This document shows positions 19,971 to 29,038 of a stretch of 46,457 bases of DNA, piece by piece. Location of the stretch: assembly GCA_021732485.1 (NCBI GenBank), contig JAKFUV010000007.1:1-46457 (forward strand), given 5' to 3'. Each line of letters starts with the position of its first letter. The first letter of the stretch is position 1. Origin of the DNA: Hyphomicrobium sp. (GTDB lineage: Bacteria > Pseudomonadota > Alphaproteobacteria > Rhizobiales > Hyphomicrobiaceae). Position numbers and translations under genes: made by a program. Below the pieces are notes generated by a model. It saw nothing but the letters and a program-made list of their open reading frames with translations, searched no databases and had not been told where the DNA came from.

Positions 19971-19997
19971 TTGCATGTCGCGATGCCGCTTTACAAT
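19971..19997 (+). promoter_or_regulatory. Possible sigma70-like promoter of the marR gene
   Basis: TTGCAT (19971-19976) and TACAAT (19992-19997) are spaced 15 bp apart, slightly short, and lie 85 bp upstream of the MarR start. Only motif similarity supports this. Confidence 0.3.
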
Positions 19998-20081
19998 GCA
20001 GCTGGACGTTGACCTGCCTGCCAGAATCGCGTCATCAAGATGGGTAGTGGTTGTATTGCCACGACCTACGCGGGAGCCGAC

Positions 20082-20567
20082 ATGAATATCATGCCACACA
20101 ATCTCGATCGCTTGCCGTCTGATGCCGCCATTAGCGCCATCGCCGAAGCGACATCCGAGACATGTCTCGCAACACGCGTGCGTCAACTGTCACGGATTGT
20201 AACCCGGGTTTACGATGATGCCTTGCGCCCACTCGGCATCACCGCAAGCCAATATACGCTGCTCGCGCAGCTCGCAGCACGTGACGCCATCACAGCCGTC
20301 GAGATCGGCCACGATCTCGATATCGAAAAGTCCACACTCTCGCGCAACTTGAAACGACTGCTGGCGCTGGGCCATATCGTCATGGATCCGCCCGCCGGAC
20401 GGCGTGGCCGTGGGCTGCACTTGACGCCCAAAGGTCAAGCCGTTCTGAAGGACGCATTCCCGATCTGGCAGGATGCGCAAACAAAGACCGTTGGGGCTAT
20501 GGGCTCCGATAGTCGTTCCGTCCTTGATGGCCTTCTCTCCCAGGCCGAAAGGTTGGTCGCGGCTTAA
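20082..20567 (+). CDS. MarR-family transcriptional regulator
   Basis: A 161-residue winged-helix regulator. The core is TRVYDDALRPLGITASQYTLLAQLA, recognition helix region IEKSTLSRNLKRLLALGHI, and a wing with a Gly/Arg turn (PAGRRGRGLHLTPKGQAVL). ATG at 20082 is chosen because GGGAG lies 7-8 nt upstream; the frame is open to 20040 without a ribosome binding site. It is a single gene between the ispDF operon and cinA, with a strong hairpin behind it. Ligand and targets are unknown; autoregulation is usual for the family. Confidence 0.92.
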   Translation: MNIMPHNLDRLPSDAAISAIAEATSETCLATRVRQLSRIVTRVYDDALRPLGITASQYTLLAQLAARDAITAVEIGHDLDIEKSTLSRNLKRLLALGHIVMDPPAGRRGRGLHLTPKGQAVLKDAFPIWQDAQTKTVGAMGSDSRSVLDGLLSQAERLVAA

Positions 20568-20612
20568 TCAGCGTCGCGATTTGCTAATCTTCTTCTCTCT
20601 AGATAGCCTTAC

Positions 20613-20642
20613 CGGGGGGTGCTTCGCCCAAAGCACTCCCCG
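20613..20642 (+). terminator. Terminator-like hairpin after marR
   Basis: A 12-bp stem (20613-20624 with 20631-20642, one G-T wobble) and 6-nt loop lies 45 bp after the MarR stop. It is followed by an interrupted T/G-rich tail rather than a clean U-run. Confidence 0.65.
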
Positions 20643-20724
20643 AACTGTTTGTGGGTTTCGTTGTTTGTGGCCCTCATTTTTTGTGAGCGTGGGCGGCGGC
20701 GTTGGCACCCGGCGCGCAGCATCG

Positions 20725-21222
20725 ATGGTCAAGATGTTTCCGGCTGATCTTCAAAGGACCGCGAGCGCGTTACTCAGCAGGCTGCGTGAGCGCGGCCTGA
20801 CGCTCGCCACCGCCGAGAGCTGTACGGGTGGATTGGTCACGGCCCTGTTCACGGAAATCGCGGGCTCGTCCGATGTCATCGATCGCGGCTACGTCACCTA
20901 TTCCAACGCCGCCAAGACCGGCATGCTGGGTGTGGACGCTGACCTCATCGCGCGCGCCGGCGCGGTCAGCGCCGACGTGGCAGCGGCCATGGCGGACGGC
21001 GTTCTCAGTCACGCCCCTGTCGATATTGCTGTGTCGATCACCGGCATCGCCGGACCGGGTGGCGGCAGCATCGAAAAGCCCGTTGGCCTCGTTTATCTGG
21101 CAGCCCGCCGCCGCGATGGCGCAAGCCGAGACGTTCGCTGCCTGTTCGGCGACGTCGGCCGCGATGCCATCCGGCTGCACGCCGTGCGCGAAGCGCTGGC
21201 GTTGATCGGCGAGGTGGCATAG
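20725..21222 (+). CDS. cinA: Nicotinamide-nucleotide amidase (CinA C-terminal domain type)
   Basis: A 165-residue stand-alone CinA C-terminal domain protein (PncC/YgaD type), which deamidates nicotinamide mononucleotide for NAD recycling. Characteristic sequence: ATAESCTGGLVTALFTEIAGSSDVIDRGYVTYSN, then VSITGIAGPGG and EKPVGLVYLA. ATG at 20725 (alternative 20734) begins a family-like MFPADLQ helix; the frame is open further upstream through the terminator and is rejected there. Its stop shares one base with the GTG of the pentapeptide gene, so the two form an operon. Confidence 0.93.
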   Translation: MVKMFPADLQRTASALLSRLRERGLTLATAESCTGGLVTALFTEIAGSSDVIDRGYVTYSNAAKTGMLGVDADLIARAGAVSADVAAAMADGVLSHAPVDIAVSITGIAGPGGGSIEKPVGLVYLAARRRDGASRDVRCLFGDVGRDAIRLHAVREALALIGEVA

Positions 21223-22055
21223 TGGCGATCGCCCGGCACAGGATCGAAGCGATACGCCGCGCCGCTGCCACGAGGATGTGGGTCGTGATCGTTGCGGCGA
21301 GCGTTGCCGGGTCGAGCGTCGCCATTGCCGCTGATCTGACAGCCTTTGACATCACCAGCCGTTTGCACGCGGCCACCGACGGCGTGCGCGCCGATCTCAA
21401 AGGCCGTGATCTGACGCGGCTCGACCTGTCCGATCTCGATTTCAAGCAGGCGGACCTGTCGCGCTCCGATTTGTTTGGCAGCGATCTCAGCGGCGCAAAT
21501 CTCTCGGGCGTCAATCTCGAAGGAGCAAAGCTCGATCGCGTGACCCTGGTCGCTGCCCGCTTCGATGGCGCCACGATGAACGGCGCATCGCTGCTTCGTC
21601 CATCGGCGTTTACATCGCTGCGTCCTGACCGAAAAGAAGCGCCGAGCTTCAAAGCCACGTCGCTGCGCGGAGCGCATATCTTTGGCCGTTTCACCTATGC
21701 GAATTTTTCATCCGCCGATCTGACCGACGCGACGTGTGCGCCGTTCGGCCGAACCGGCTTCATCGAACACATCTGGCGCAGCGAGTTTCTCAGCGCCGAT
21801 CTATCGAACGCCAATCTGACCCGCGCCGACTTGAGCCACGCGCTGCTCAGTTTCGCCAATCTCAGCGGCGCCAACCTGCGCGACGCCGTGCTGCGTGACG
21901 CTGATTTAACCGGCGCCAATCTCACCGGCGCAGATCTGACCGGCGCCGACGTCACCACCGCCGACTTGTCGGGCGCCATCGTCACCGGTGCCAAAGGGCT
22001 GGAGACGATCAAAGGTTTGAACGAAGCTCTCAACGTCGCGAAGATGATCCGCTGA
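21222..22055 (+). CDS. Exported pentapeptide-repeat protein
   Basis: A 277-residue protein with a GTG start, a signal peptide (WVVIVAASVAGSSVAIAA, cleavage near residue 37) and two blocks of A(D/N)LxX pentapeptide repeats: residues ~58-110 (LKGRDLTRLDLSDLDFKQAD onward) and ~145-262 (ADLSNANLTRADLSHALLSF onward), interrupted by a non-repeat stretch around 120-140. Such repeats fold as a right-handed quadrilateral beta-helix. Function is unknown; the export signal argues against a gyrase-mimic role. It is cotranslated with cinA. Confidence 0.88.
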   Translation: MAIARHRIEAIRRAAATRMWVVIVAASVAGSSVAIAADLTAFDITSRLHAATDGVRADLKGRDLTRLDLSDLDFKQADLSRSDLFGSDLSGANLSGVNLEGAKLDRVTLVAARFDGATMNGASLLRPSAFTSLRPDRKEAPSFKATSLRGAHIFGRFTYANFSSADLTDATCAPFGRTGFIEHIWRSEFLSADLSNANLTRADLSHALLSFANLSGANLRDAVLRDADLTGANLTGADLTGADVTTADLSGAIVTGAKGLETIKGLNEALNVAKMIR

Positions 22056-22070
22056 TCGGTGGCGGGCGTC

Positions 22071-22544
22071 TCAGGCGGCAGGCTGGCCATAGACGGCGCG
22101 TGCGCGGTTTTCAAAAGCTTCGGCAAACTTGCGAAACGCCTGCTCGAACATCGAACCGACGAGCAAGCTCAGCATCGGCGATTTGAATTCGTAGCTGATG
22201 TGGAAATTCACCAACGATTCGGCGCGGCCTGCGGTGTCCGTAGCAACGTCAGTAAAGCGCCAGTTGTTGTCGAGATGGCGGAACGGGCCATCGAGATACT
22301 TGGCGTCGATGCGCAGAGCGTCCGGCATCAGCTGCACGCGGGTCGTGAAATTTTCAGCAATCGATTTGTAGCCGACACTCATGCGCGCGACCAAGGTGTC
22401 GCCATCTGGGTTTTGCGTTCGCTGCGTGACCTTGAGGCCGGTGCACAATGGCAAAAATTCAGGATAGCGCTCGACGTCGGCGACCAGCGCGTACATCTGC
22501 GCGGCGCTGAACGGAACCCGGCGCTCGGTGGTGAAGGTCGGCAT
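22071..22544 (-). CDS. COQ10/RatA-type START-domain protein
   Basis: A 157-residue polyketide cyclase/START-like protein of the COQ10-RatA family. Family sequence includes the opening TTERRVPFSAAQMYALVADVERYPEFLPLCTG and late LLVGSMFEQAFRKFAEAFENRA. Members bind ubiquinone and aid its delivery to respiratory complexes; the E. coli homologue RatA was described as inhibiting ribosome assembly. It is convergent with the pentapeptide gene (15-bp gap). A small GlsB-type gene lies 10 bp upstream on the same strand. Confidence 0.92.
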   Translation of the reverse strand: MPTFTTERRVPFSAAQMYALVADVERYPEFLPLCTGLKVTQRTQNPDGDTLVARMSVGYKSIAENFTTRVQLMPDALRIDAKYLDGPFRHLDNNWRFTDVATDTAGRAESLVNFHISYEFKSPMLSLLVGSMFEQAFRKFAEAFENRARAVYGQPAA

Positions 22545-22554
22545 GGACGAACGA

Positions 22555-22824
22555 TTATCGTGCCAGGATGCGGGCGATAATCACGACGATGATAGCCCCA
22601 ATGGTCGACACGATGATCTGGTCACCGAACCCGGAACCGATCGTGAATGGCAGTTTGAGTAAGCCGGCGCTGACCAGATAGCCGCCAACGAACGACCCGA
22701 TGATGCCGACAATCATGTTGCGGATCAGGCCGCCACCACCGAGCAGCAGTCCGGCCAGCCAGCCCGCGATCAAGCCGATGCCGGCCGTGATGATGAGCGG
22801 GATATAGGGTTGAATGCTTTCCAT
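22555..22824 (-). CDS. GlsB/YeaQ/YmgE-family small membrane protein (copy 1)
   Basis: An 89-residue membrane protein with three Gly-rich hydrophobic segments. The family hallmark GWLAGLLLGGGGLIRNMIVGIIGSFVGGYL occupies residues ~21-50, and the terminal helix is STIGAIIVVIIARIL. Members are stress-associated inner membrane proteins of unknown mechanism. AAGGAT precedes the ATG. A paralogue lies 71 bp upstream on the same strand. Confidence 0.9.
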   Translation of the reverse strand: MESIQPYIPLIITAGIGLIAGWLAGLLLGGGGLIRNMIVGIIGSFVGGYLVSAGLLKLPFTIGSGFGDQIIVSTIGAIIVVIIARILAR

Positions 22825-22895
22825 GGGTCATCCTTGGTTCATTGGCGTGATTTATTGGCTTGGTTCATTGGCCCGCGTGCGTGCCGCGCAAAGCT

Positions 22896-23150
22896 TCAAC
22901 TCAGCAAGCGGGCCATGAGTACGACGACGACAGCGCCAATGGTGGCCGTGACGAGTTGCGCTCCCAGCGCATTTTTAATACCGAGGTTGACGCCGAGTGC
23001 TTGCAGCAGCCAGCTCCCAACGTATGCGCCGGTGACGCCCGAGAGCAGGTAGCGGATAAGTCCACCGCCGCCGACAACGATAGACGCCAGATAACCGGCA
23101 ACTATGCCGATGACTGCCAGCATGACCAGGTCACGCGATTTATTGTCCAT
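22896..23150 (-). CDS. GlsB/YeaQ/YmgE-family small membrane protein (copy 2)
   Basis: An 84-residue paralogue of the next gene: VAGYLASIVVGGGGLIRYLLSGVTGAYVGSWLL matches the Gly-rich core of copy 1, and TATIGAVVVVLMARLLS its last helix. The two are probably an old tandem duplication and may form hetero-oligomers. The role is inferred only as general stress or envelope-related. Confidence 0.88.
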   Translation of the reverse strand: MDNKSRDLVMLAVIGIVAGYLASIVVGGGGLIRYLLSGVTGAYVGSWLLQALGVNLGIKNALGAQLVTATIGAVVVVLMARLLS

Positions 23151-23206
23151 GTCGGCCCCCGACCGGTCACGTTCAGCGCCCGCGCCGCGACAGAGCGCGC
23201 CATCCC

Positions 23207-23491
23207 TTAAACGTGGCAGCGCGACCCGAGATACTGGCTGAGCAGGCGGTTGTAATTATCGACATCGGCACGCTGCGCCGCCGACAGTTTGCCGCCGTTG
23301 CTCGCGCGCTCGACTTGCACCGGGACACCGCGCGAATCGAGCCGGTTGAGATCGCCGCGAATCGACTGGCACGATTGACCGAGCGGTAAGCTGCGCGCCC
23401 CCGGGTCGCCGCCACCGCCCGAGGCCGTGCCGCAGCCCTGGAGCACGACGGCCGCGACCCCCAAAACTAAAATGTGACCAAGACCCCGCAT
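23207..23491 (-). CDS. Small lipoprotein A (two-Cys paralogue)
   Basis: A 94-residue predicted lipoprotein. The signal peptide ends in lipobox LQGC (Cys20). The mature part is Gly-rich, then holds a helical segment bounded by two Cys 50 residues apart (CQSIRGDLNRLDSRGVPVQV ... GSRC). The same pattern occurs in the lipoprotein at 23887-24339. Function unknown; a disulfide-closed helical hairpin is plausible. Confidence 0.78.
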   Translation of the reverse strand: MRGLGHILVLGVAAVVLQGCGTASGGGGDPGARSLPLGQSCQSIRGDLNRLDSRGVPVQVERASNGGKLSAAQRADVDNYNRLLSQYLGSRCHV

Positions 23492-23886
23492 GGCGCGTAT
23501 CCCACTGTCGTCGATAAAAGAAATCCGGTGGCGGCCCGCAAGCAGCGCCCTTGACCATCAATGATCACACACGGTTTTGCTTCGCAACCCCTTAAGGCAG
23601 CAGTGTGGAGACGTGTGTGGCACCAGTGCCGCAGCTCAAACCACCGTTGCGCGCGCGCAAGTTTTTACGGCGATTTCCGGTTCAGCGCTTCGCCCAACCA
23701 TAGACCGGGCATTAAGCCCGCCGGCGTCGCAATCGCTCACCAAAACGGCCAACGCCAAACGAGCAGCGATCCTCGCACCTCGTCCACAGCGGCCCTTCGA
23801 CAGTGGCTATGACTTGGCGCTGCCCCCGATGCCAGTCGCGCCATCAGGATGCGTGCGAGATCACTCCGGCTGCACGTCAACCAACA
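23492..23886. other. Intergenic region between the two lipoprotein genes
   Basis: About 395 bp with no supported gene. Open frames on the plus strand here are long only because of high GC and lack family-like sequence. No strong hairpin was noticed. It probably contains the promoter of lipoprotein A. Confidence 0.45.
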
Positions 23887-24339
23887 TCAATTTTTCGTTG
23901 CCAGCGCCGATTTGGTCGACGCCTGACCACTTGCGGCTGCCGACGCCGAACTTGGCGCGACCGACGCCGACGCAGTGCTTGTTGTCGATGGTGACGCCGT
24001 TACAGCCGCCGATTGCGCCCGCGGGATCGCGACCGAGCAGCGCGCCTGGAATTCAGCGTTCGCCTTGTTCAACTCAGCCTGCTTGGCGAGCGATGACCGC
24101 TTGACTTGCACACTGGCCGACTTGCCGGTCGAGACTTTTTCAAGCCGTTCAGCGACGCCATCAGCCTTCAACGTCTCGATCTGGGCCGCGAGCGTGGTGC
24201 AGGCTGGGTCGATCTTTGCCACCGGCTGCGGCGCGACCGATGCCGTCGCAAGCGAAGGGCCGCCGGTGCTGGAGCATGCTGCAAGGCCGGCCGCGATCAG
24301 CAGCGAGGCCATTATTTTCACAGTTGCGCGCGTTTTCAT
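23887..24339 (-). CDS. Small lipoprotein B (two-Cys paralogue with Ser/Ala tail)
   Basis: A 150-residue predicted lipoprotein with signal MKTRATVKIMASLLIAAGLA and lipobox LAAC (Cys22). The region CTTLAAQIETLKADGVAERL ... FQARC aligns with lipoprotein A: two Cys 53 residues apart, a shared GV followed by V/L-E-K/R and S-x-G-K, and a final (A/S)RC. The last ~45 residues are a low-complexity Ala/Ser/Thr tail. Function unknown. Confidence 0.78.
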   Translation of the reverse strand: MKTRATVKIMASLLIAAGLAACSSTGGPSLATASVAPQPVAKIDPACTTLAAQIETLKADGVAERLEKVSTGKSASVQVKRSSLAKQAELNKANAEFQARCSVAIPRAQSAAVTASPSTTSTASASVAPSSASAAASGQASTKSALATKN

Positions 24340-24633
24340 TCGTCGTCCCCCGAGTGCCTAGAACTCACGTTCCGCCAACGCACACATCAGCGTCGATCTA
24401 TGAACGTGCTTAAACAGGCGGCAAGTGACCAGTTGGTGCTCATCCACGGTGAACGGTGACACCGAGTCGCTAAAATGTGGACATCTCGCCGCTGGTGCCA
24501 AGGTGCCACACTGCGCAGTTTGTGCGCAAGGCCGATTAACGGGGTCCGTTAACACGTTGCATGTGCCATTATTTTAGGCGGCGGAGCGTCTCTCGCGACC
24601 ACACCCGCCGTCTGGCAAAAATCGATTTCGACC

Positions 24634-24966
24634 TCAGTGGCGGACGCGGCCACGAACGTCGCCGGACATCGTCGGCTGGCTGGTGGATAGCGCACGATCA
24701 AAGGCCTGCCGGATCGCAGCCAGTGCCTCGTGGTCGGCCATCTGGCCGTTGAGAGCTGCCGCGCGGGCCGCGTGGTGGGCAATTTGCGCCAAAACCCGTC
24801 CCCAGTCGCCCACCTGCTCGCCGAACGGACGCGCATTCAAAGCCACGGCCAACGACCCATCGGCGATGAAGGCGCGGACAATTTCGACCGCCTGTTGCGA
24901 CGAACCGACGGTATCGGGCACCTCGAGTTCAATGGCGTCGCTGGCAGCCGTTTCAGATTTTGCCAT
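24634..24966 (-). CDS. DUF5076 domain protein
   Basis: A 110-residue cytosolic protein matching the DUF5076 pattern: IELEVPDTVGSSQQAVEIVRAFIADGSLAVALNARPFGEQVGDWGRVLAQIAHHAARA. ATG at 24966 is preceded by GGGAGA; the open frame continues upstream but without homology. Its end lies 294 bp from lipoprotein B with nothing evident between (24340-24633). Function unknown; the family is confined largely to alphaproteobacteria. Confidence 0.82.
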   Translation of the reverse strand: MAKSETAASDAIELEVPDTVGSSQQAVEIVRAFIADGSLAVALNARPFGEQVGDWGRVLAQIAHHAARAAALNGQMADHEALAAIRQAFDRALSTSQPTMSGDVRGRVRH

Positions 24967-25076
24967 GACTGACCGTCTCCCGCGCCCAACGCTATTCAAG
25001 TGCTGCCCCGCTGGATGGGGCACATTATCCGGATAGGTGGGGAGGTAAAGTGCTGCGTCAAGCGGCCTTAACCGGC

Positions 25077-25367
25077 TCAATGGCTCTGCGGCAGGATGCG
25101 GTCGCTCGGATGCACATAGCCGAGCACGTCACGGGCGATCTCTTCGACCATATCCGGGTTGGCCATTTCCGGCGTCAGCAGCGCCACATCGCGGCGCAGC
25201 TTGGCGTGAACGCTGTCTAAACTGGTGATTTCGAAGTCGAGCATCTGGGCGCGCTCGATCAGCGCTTGGCGGGCGAGAAAGCCGTGCCGGCCATAAAAAG
25301 CGTGATAGGCGAAATAGGCCGACGCCATCAGACAGGTGAGCAACACCAAGACCTGCCGGACGCGCAT
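25077..25367 (-). CDS. ftsB: Septum formation initiator FtsB/DivIC
   Basis: A 96-residue bitopic membrane protein of the FtsB/DivIC family, part of the FtsQLB divisome complex. It has a short cytoplasmic N-terminus, one transmembrane helix (VLVLLTCLMASAYFAYHAF, residues ~6-24), the typical GRHG(F/L) turn, a coiled coil (LIERAQMLDFEITSLDSVHAKL) and the end segment DMVEEIARDVLGYVHP. Location immediately downstream of eno is standard in alphaproteobacteria. Confidence 0.92.
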   Translation of the reverse strand: MRVRQVLVLLTCLMASAYFAYHAFYGRHGFLARQALIERAQMLDFEITSLDSVHAKLRRDVALLTPEMANPDMVEEIARDVLGYVHPSDRILPQSH

Positions 25368-25531
25368 GATGAGCCTATTTCGCCAATCACTTAAAAATGC
25401 AAACGCAAAACTGAAAAGCGTGTCTCCGAGGGACTAAGCGACACGAGAATGGTTGTAACGCGGGGTTGCTTAAGAGCAGGTAAAACACCGTTCTTTTTTC
25501 AGCGATAATGTCCCGGCTGGCGGTTTTTTCT

Positions 25532-26842
<1,311 letters not shown>

Positions 26843-26950
26843 CTAGAGTGCTTCCGGAAAAAGTGTGAACCGGTTTTCCGAAAAGAAGCACGACAGTACA
26901 GAGAGCCAAAAGTCGGTCCACGATTTTACTAAAAGCGGACCGACCCTAAG
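26843..26950. repeat. Two-hairpin dispersed repeat, copy A
   Basis: Starts CTAGAG (26843-26848). Stem A: GTGCTT (26848-26853) pairs AAGCAC (26886-26891), with GGAAAA (26856-26861) pairing TTTTCC (26874-26879). Stem B: GTCGGTCC (26912-26919) pairs GGACCGAC (26937-26944). It ends CCTAAG. Organisation and length match copy B at 35902-36007, though stem bases differ. It lies in the eno-queC divergent promoter region. Confidence 0.8.
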
Positions 26951-27167
26951 CAAAATCATCACGAGCATCCGGCCTCGCGTGCAAGCCAGCGGCGTTGTAG
27001 ACCTGAATGATGAAAGCTCAAAGTCCTGGCGGGCGGGGCCCCACTACCCGATCAGGCGGGCTTCAGCGTGGGAACATCAACGGCTGCCATCCCCACGCCG
27101 CACGCCTGCTGTTTCGCACCGGCATTTTTGGTTGAACAGGCCCCCCCGTTTTGTTTCAACTCGTCTC

Positions 27168-27887
27168 ATGACATCCGATTTGAAGCCCGCATCGGCAGCC
27201 CTCGTCCTGTTTTCGGGCGGACAGGATTCCACCGTTTGCTTGGCCTGGGCGCTCGCCAACTATGATCACGTCGAAACCGTTGGCTTCGACTATGGCCAGC
27301 GGCACGCCGTCGAGTTGCAGCAGCGGCCGCGCGTCCTGTCGGCGTTGCGCCAGTCGTTGGCGGATGCAGCCAAGCTCGGCGACGATACGGTGTTACCCCT
27401 GCCCGCGCTCGCCACCATCAGCGACACGGCCTTGACCCGCGACAGCGAAATCACGTTCAGCGCGGCCGGACTGCCGACGACGTTCGTGCCGGGCCGCAAC
27501 CTCTTGTTTCTGACCTATGCTGCAGCGCTGGCTTACCGGCGGGGCATTGCGACGCTGGTCGGCGGCATGTGCGAGACGGATTTTTCCGGCTACCCCGATT
27601 GCCGCAACGACACGCTCCAATCGTTGCAGCGCACACTCTCGCTCGGCCTCGACCGCATGGTCACCATCGAAACGCCGCTGATGTTCATCGACAAGGCTGG
27701 GACTTGGGCCCTGGCCGATGCGCTCGGCGGCGCCGCATTGACCGAGCTGATCATCGAAGAAACGCACACCTGTTACCTCGGCGACAGGTCCCATCGCCAC
27801 GCCTGGGGTTATGGCTGCGGCACCTGCCCGGCCTGCGATTTGCGCGCCAAAGGGTATGCCGCCTGGCGCTTGAGCGTCGCGACGTAG
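27168..27887 (+). CDS. queC: 7-cyano-7-deazaguanine synthase QueC
   Basis: A 239-residue QueC, which turns 7-carboxy-7-deazaguanine into preQ0 with ATP and ammonia in queuosine synthesis. The PP-loop is [16 protein letters not shown] (near residue 12), with [10 protein letters not shown] and [14 protein letters not shown] for substrate binding, and a zinc site formed by Cys in THTCYLG and [18 protein letters not shown] at 27168 is chosen from homology; no clear ribosome binding site precedes it, and the in-frame extension to 26865 crosses the repeat. It heads a que cluster interrupted by the opposite-strand transporter. Confidence 0.96.
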   Translation: MTSDLKPASAALVLFSGGQDSTVCLAWALANYDHVETVGFDYGQRHAVELQQRPRVLSALRQSLADAAKLGDDTVLPLPALATISDTALTRDSEITFSAAGLPTTFVPGRNLLFLTYAAALAYRRGIATLVGGMCETDFSGYPDCRNDTLQSLQRTLSLGLDRMVTIETPLMFIDKAGTWALADALGGAALTELIIEETHTCYLGDRSHRHAWGYGCGTCPACDLRAKGYAAWRLSVAT

Positions 27888-27987
27888 CAGCCAAACTTCA
27901 AAGGGTTTCACGCCTGTTCCGAGTGGAACAGTGGCCCGGCTGCGTCGGCGGTATCACACCCCTACCAACGCCACCAAGGACGCCGTC

Positions 27988-28179
27988 GTGAACCAAGCCC
28001 GCATCAGCCATAACCTCGGACTCGTCAACTTCACCGCCGGGCTGGCACTCCTCCTCATGCTGCACCCGATCCACGGCCATATGCAGGTGAAACCGGCCGG
28101 CGTGCGCACAGCCATCGAACTCGTCGGCAAGAAAATGATCCTCGATGAGCCTTTACGGTCGGCGGCGGCCGGCACCTGA
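27988..28179 (+). CDS. Possible small hydrophobic protein
   Basis: A 63-codon frame starting with GTG (27988), with AAGGA at a good distance upstream (27976-27980). One hydrophobic segment (NFTAGLALLLMLHP) and a His-containing middle are visible; I do not recognise it. It fills part of the gap between queC and the transporter. It may be a real small membrane protein or chance. Confidence 0.3.
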   Translation: MNQARISHNLGLVNFTAGLALLLMLHPIHGHMQVKPAGVRTAIELVGKKMILDEPLRSAAAGT

Positions 28180-28207
28180 TGCCAGACGTGGCGCCACAAA
28201 CGCCGTC

Positions 28208-28918
28208 CTAGCCAATCTTGAACGGATTGAAATCGGTCGTCCGATCGAACACGTCTTCGTTCTCGGCCCGCTTGAGCGCCATGACGATGCGCGTCGTCAG
28301 CGGCAGAAACGCCACCTCGACAAGCGTCTTGGCGATGAACTGCGACAGCATCAAGGTCAGCACCAGGTCATTCGGCATGATGCCGGAATTCCAAAATGCG
28401 AGGGGATAAAACAGCGTGCTGTCGATGGCTTCGCCCGCAACCGTCGAGGCGACGAAGCGCAGGCGCATGTTGCGGCCCGCGCTCGCGACTTTCATTTTCG
28501 CCAGCACATACGAATTGACGAACTCGCCGCAGAAGTAGGCAAACATCGAAGCCGCCGCGATGCGCCACGTATTGCCGAAGGCGATTTCGTACACCTGCTG
28601 GTTCGGCCAACCGGGCGCCGGCGGCAAGGCGACAACGACGGCCGCCATCACGGCCGCGAAAATCAACGCCGCAAAGCCGGTCCAGATGACGCACCGGGCC
28701 CGGGCGTAGCCATAAACCTCGGTCAGGATATCGCCGAAGATGTACGAGATCGGAAAGAACAGAACGCCGGCGCCGAACGTCACCGCGCCGATCAGCGGCA
28801 GATCGAGCGTCGCCGCTTTGGCCGGCCCGATCAAATTCGAGCACACGAGAACAACGACAAACGCCACCATAACCACATCGTAGTAGCGGTAGCTGCGCTG
28901 CGTGCTCGCCGTGGTCAT
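28208..28918 (-). CDS. yhhQ: Queuosine precursor transporter (YhhQ/VUT family)
   Basis: A 236-residue membrane protein of the VUT_1/YhhQ family, which imports preQ0/preQ1 precursors. About six transmembrane segments are visible, with family motifs FPISYIFGDILTEVYGYARARCVIW and FVASTVAGEAIDSTLFYPLAFW. ATG at 28918 is preceded by GGAGAGG. It lies on the opposite strand within the que cluster, which strongly supports a queuosine role. The organism may therefore both make and salvage precursors. Confidence 0.92.
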   Translation of the reverse strand: MTTASTQRSYRYYDVVMVAFVVVLVCSNLIGPAKAATLDLPLIGAVTFGAGVLFFPISYIFGDILTEVYGYARARCVIWTGFAALIFAAVMAAVVVALPPAPGWPNQQVYEIAFGNTWRIAAASMFAYFCGEFVNSYVLAKMKVASAGRNMRLRFVASTVAGEAIDSTLFYPLAFWNSGIMPNDLVLTLMLSQFIAKTLVEVAFLPLTTRIVMALKRAENEDVFDRTTDFNPFKIG

Positions 28919-29038
28919 GCGGATGCCTCTCCATCGTCGTGCACGCGGGCCGAATAACCGATCGCTAAACCATCGGACGCGCGCGCCAATCCATTCGAAC
29001 CTTGACAGCGAATTCGTCCCGCAGCACTCAATCCAGCC

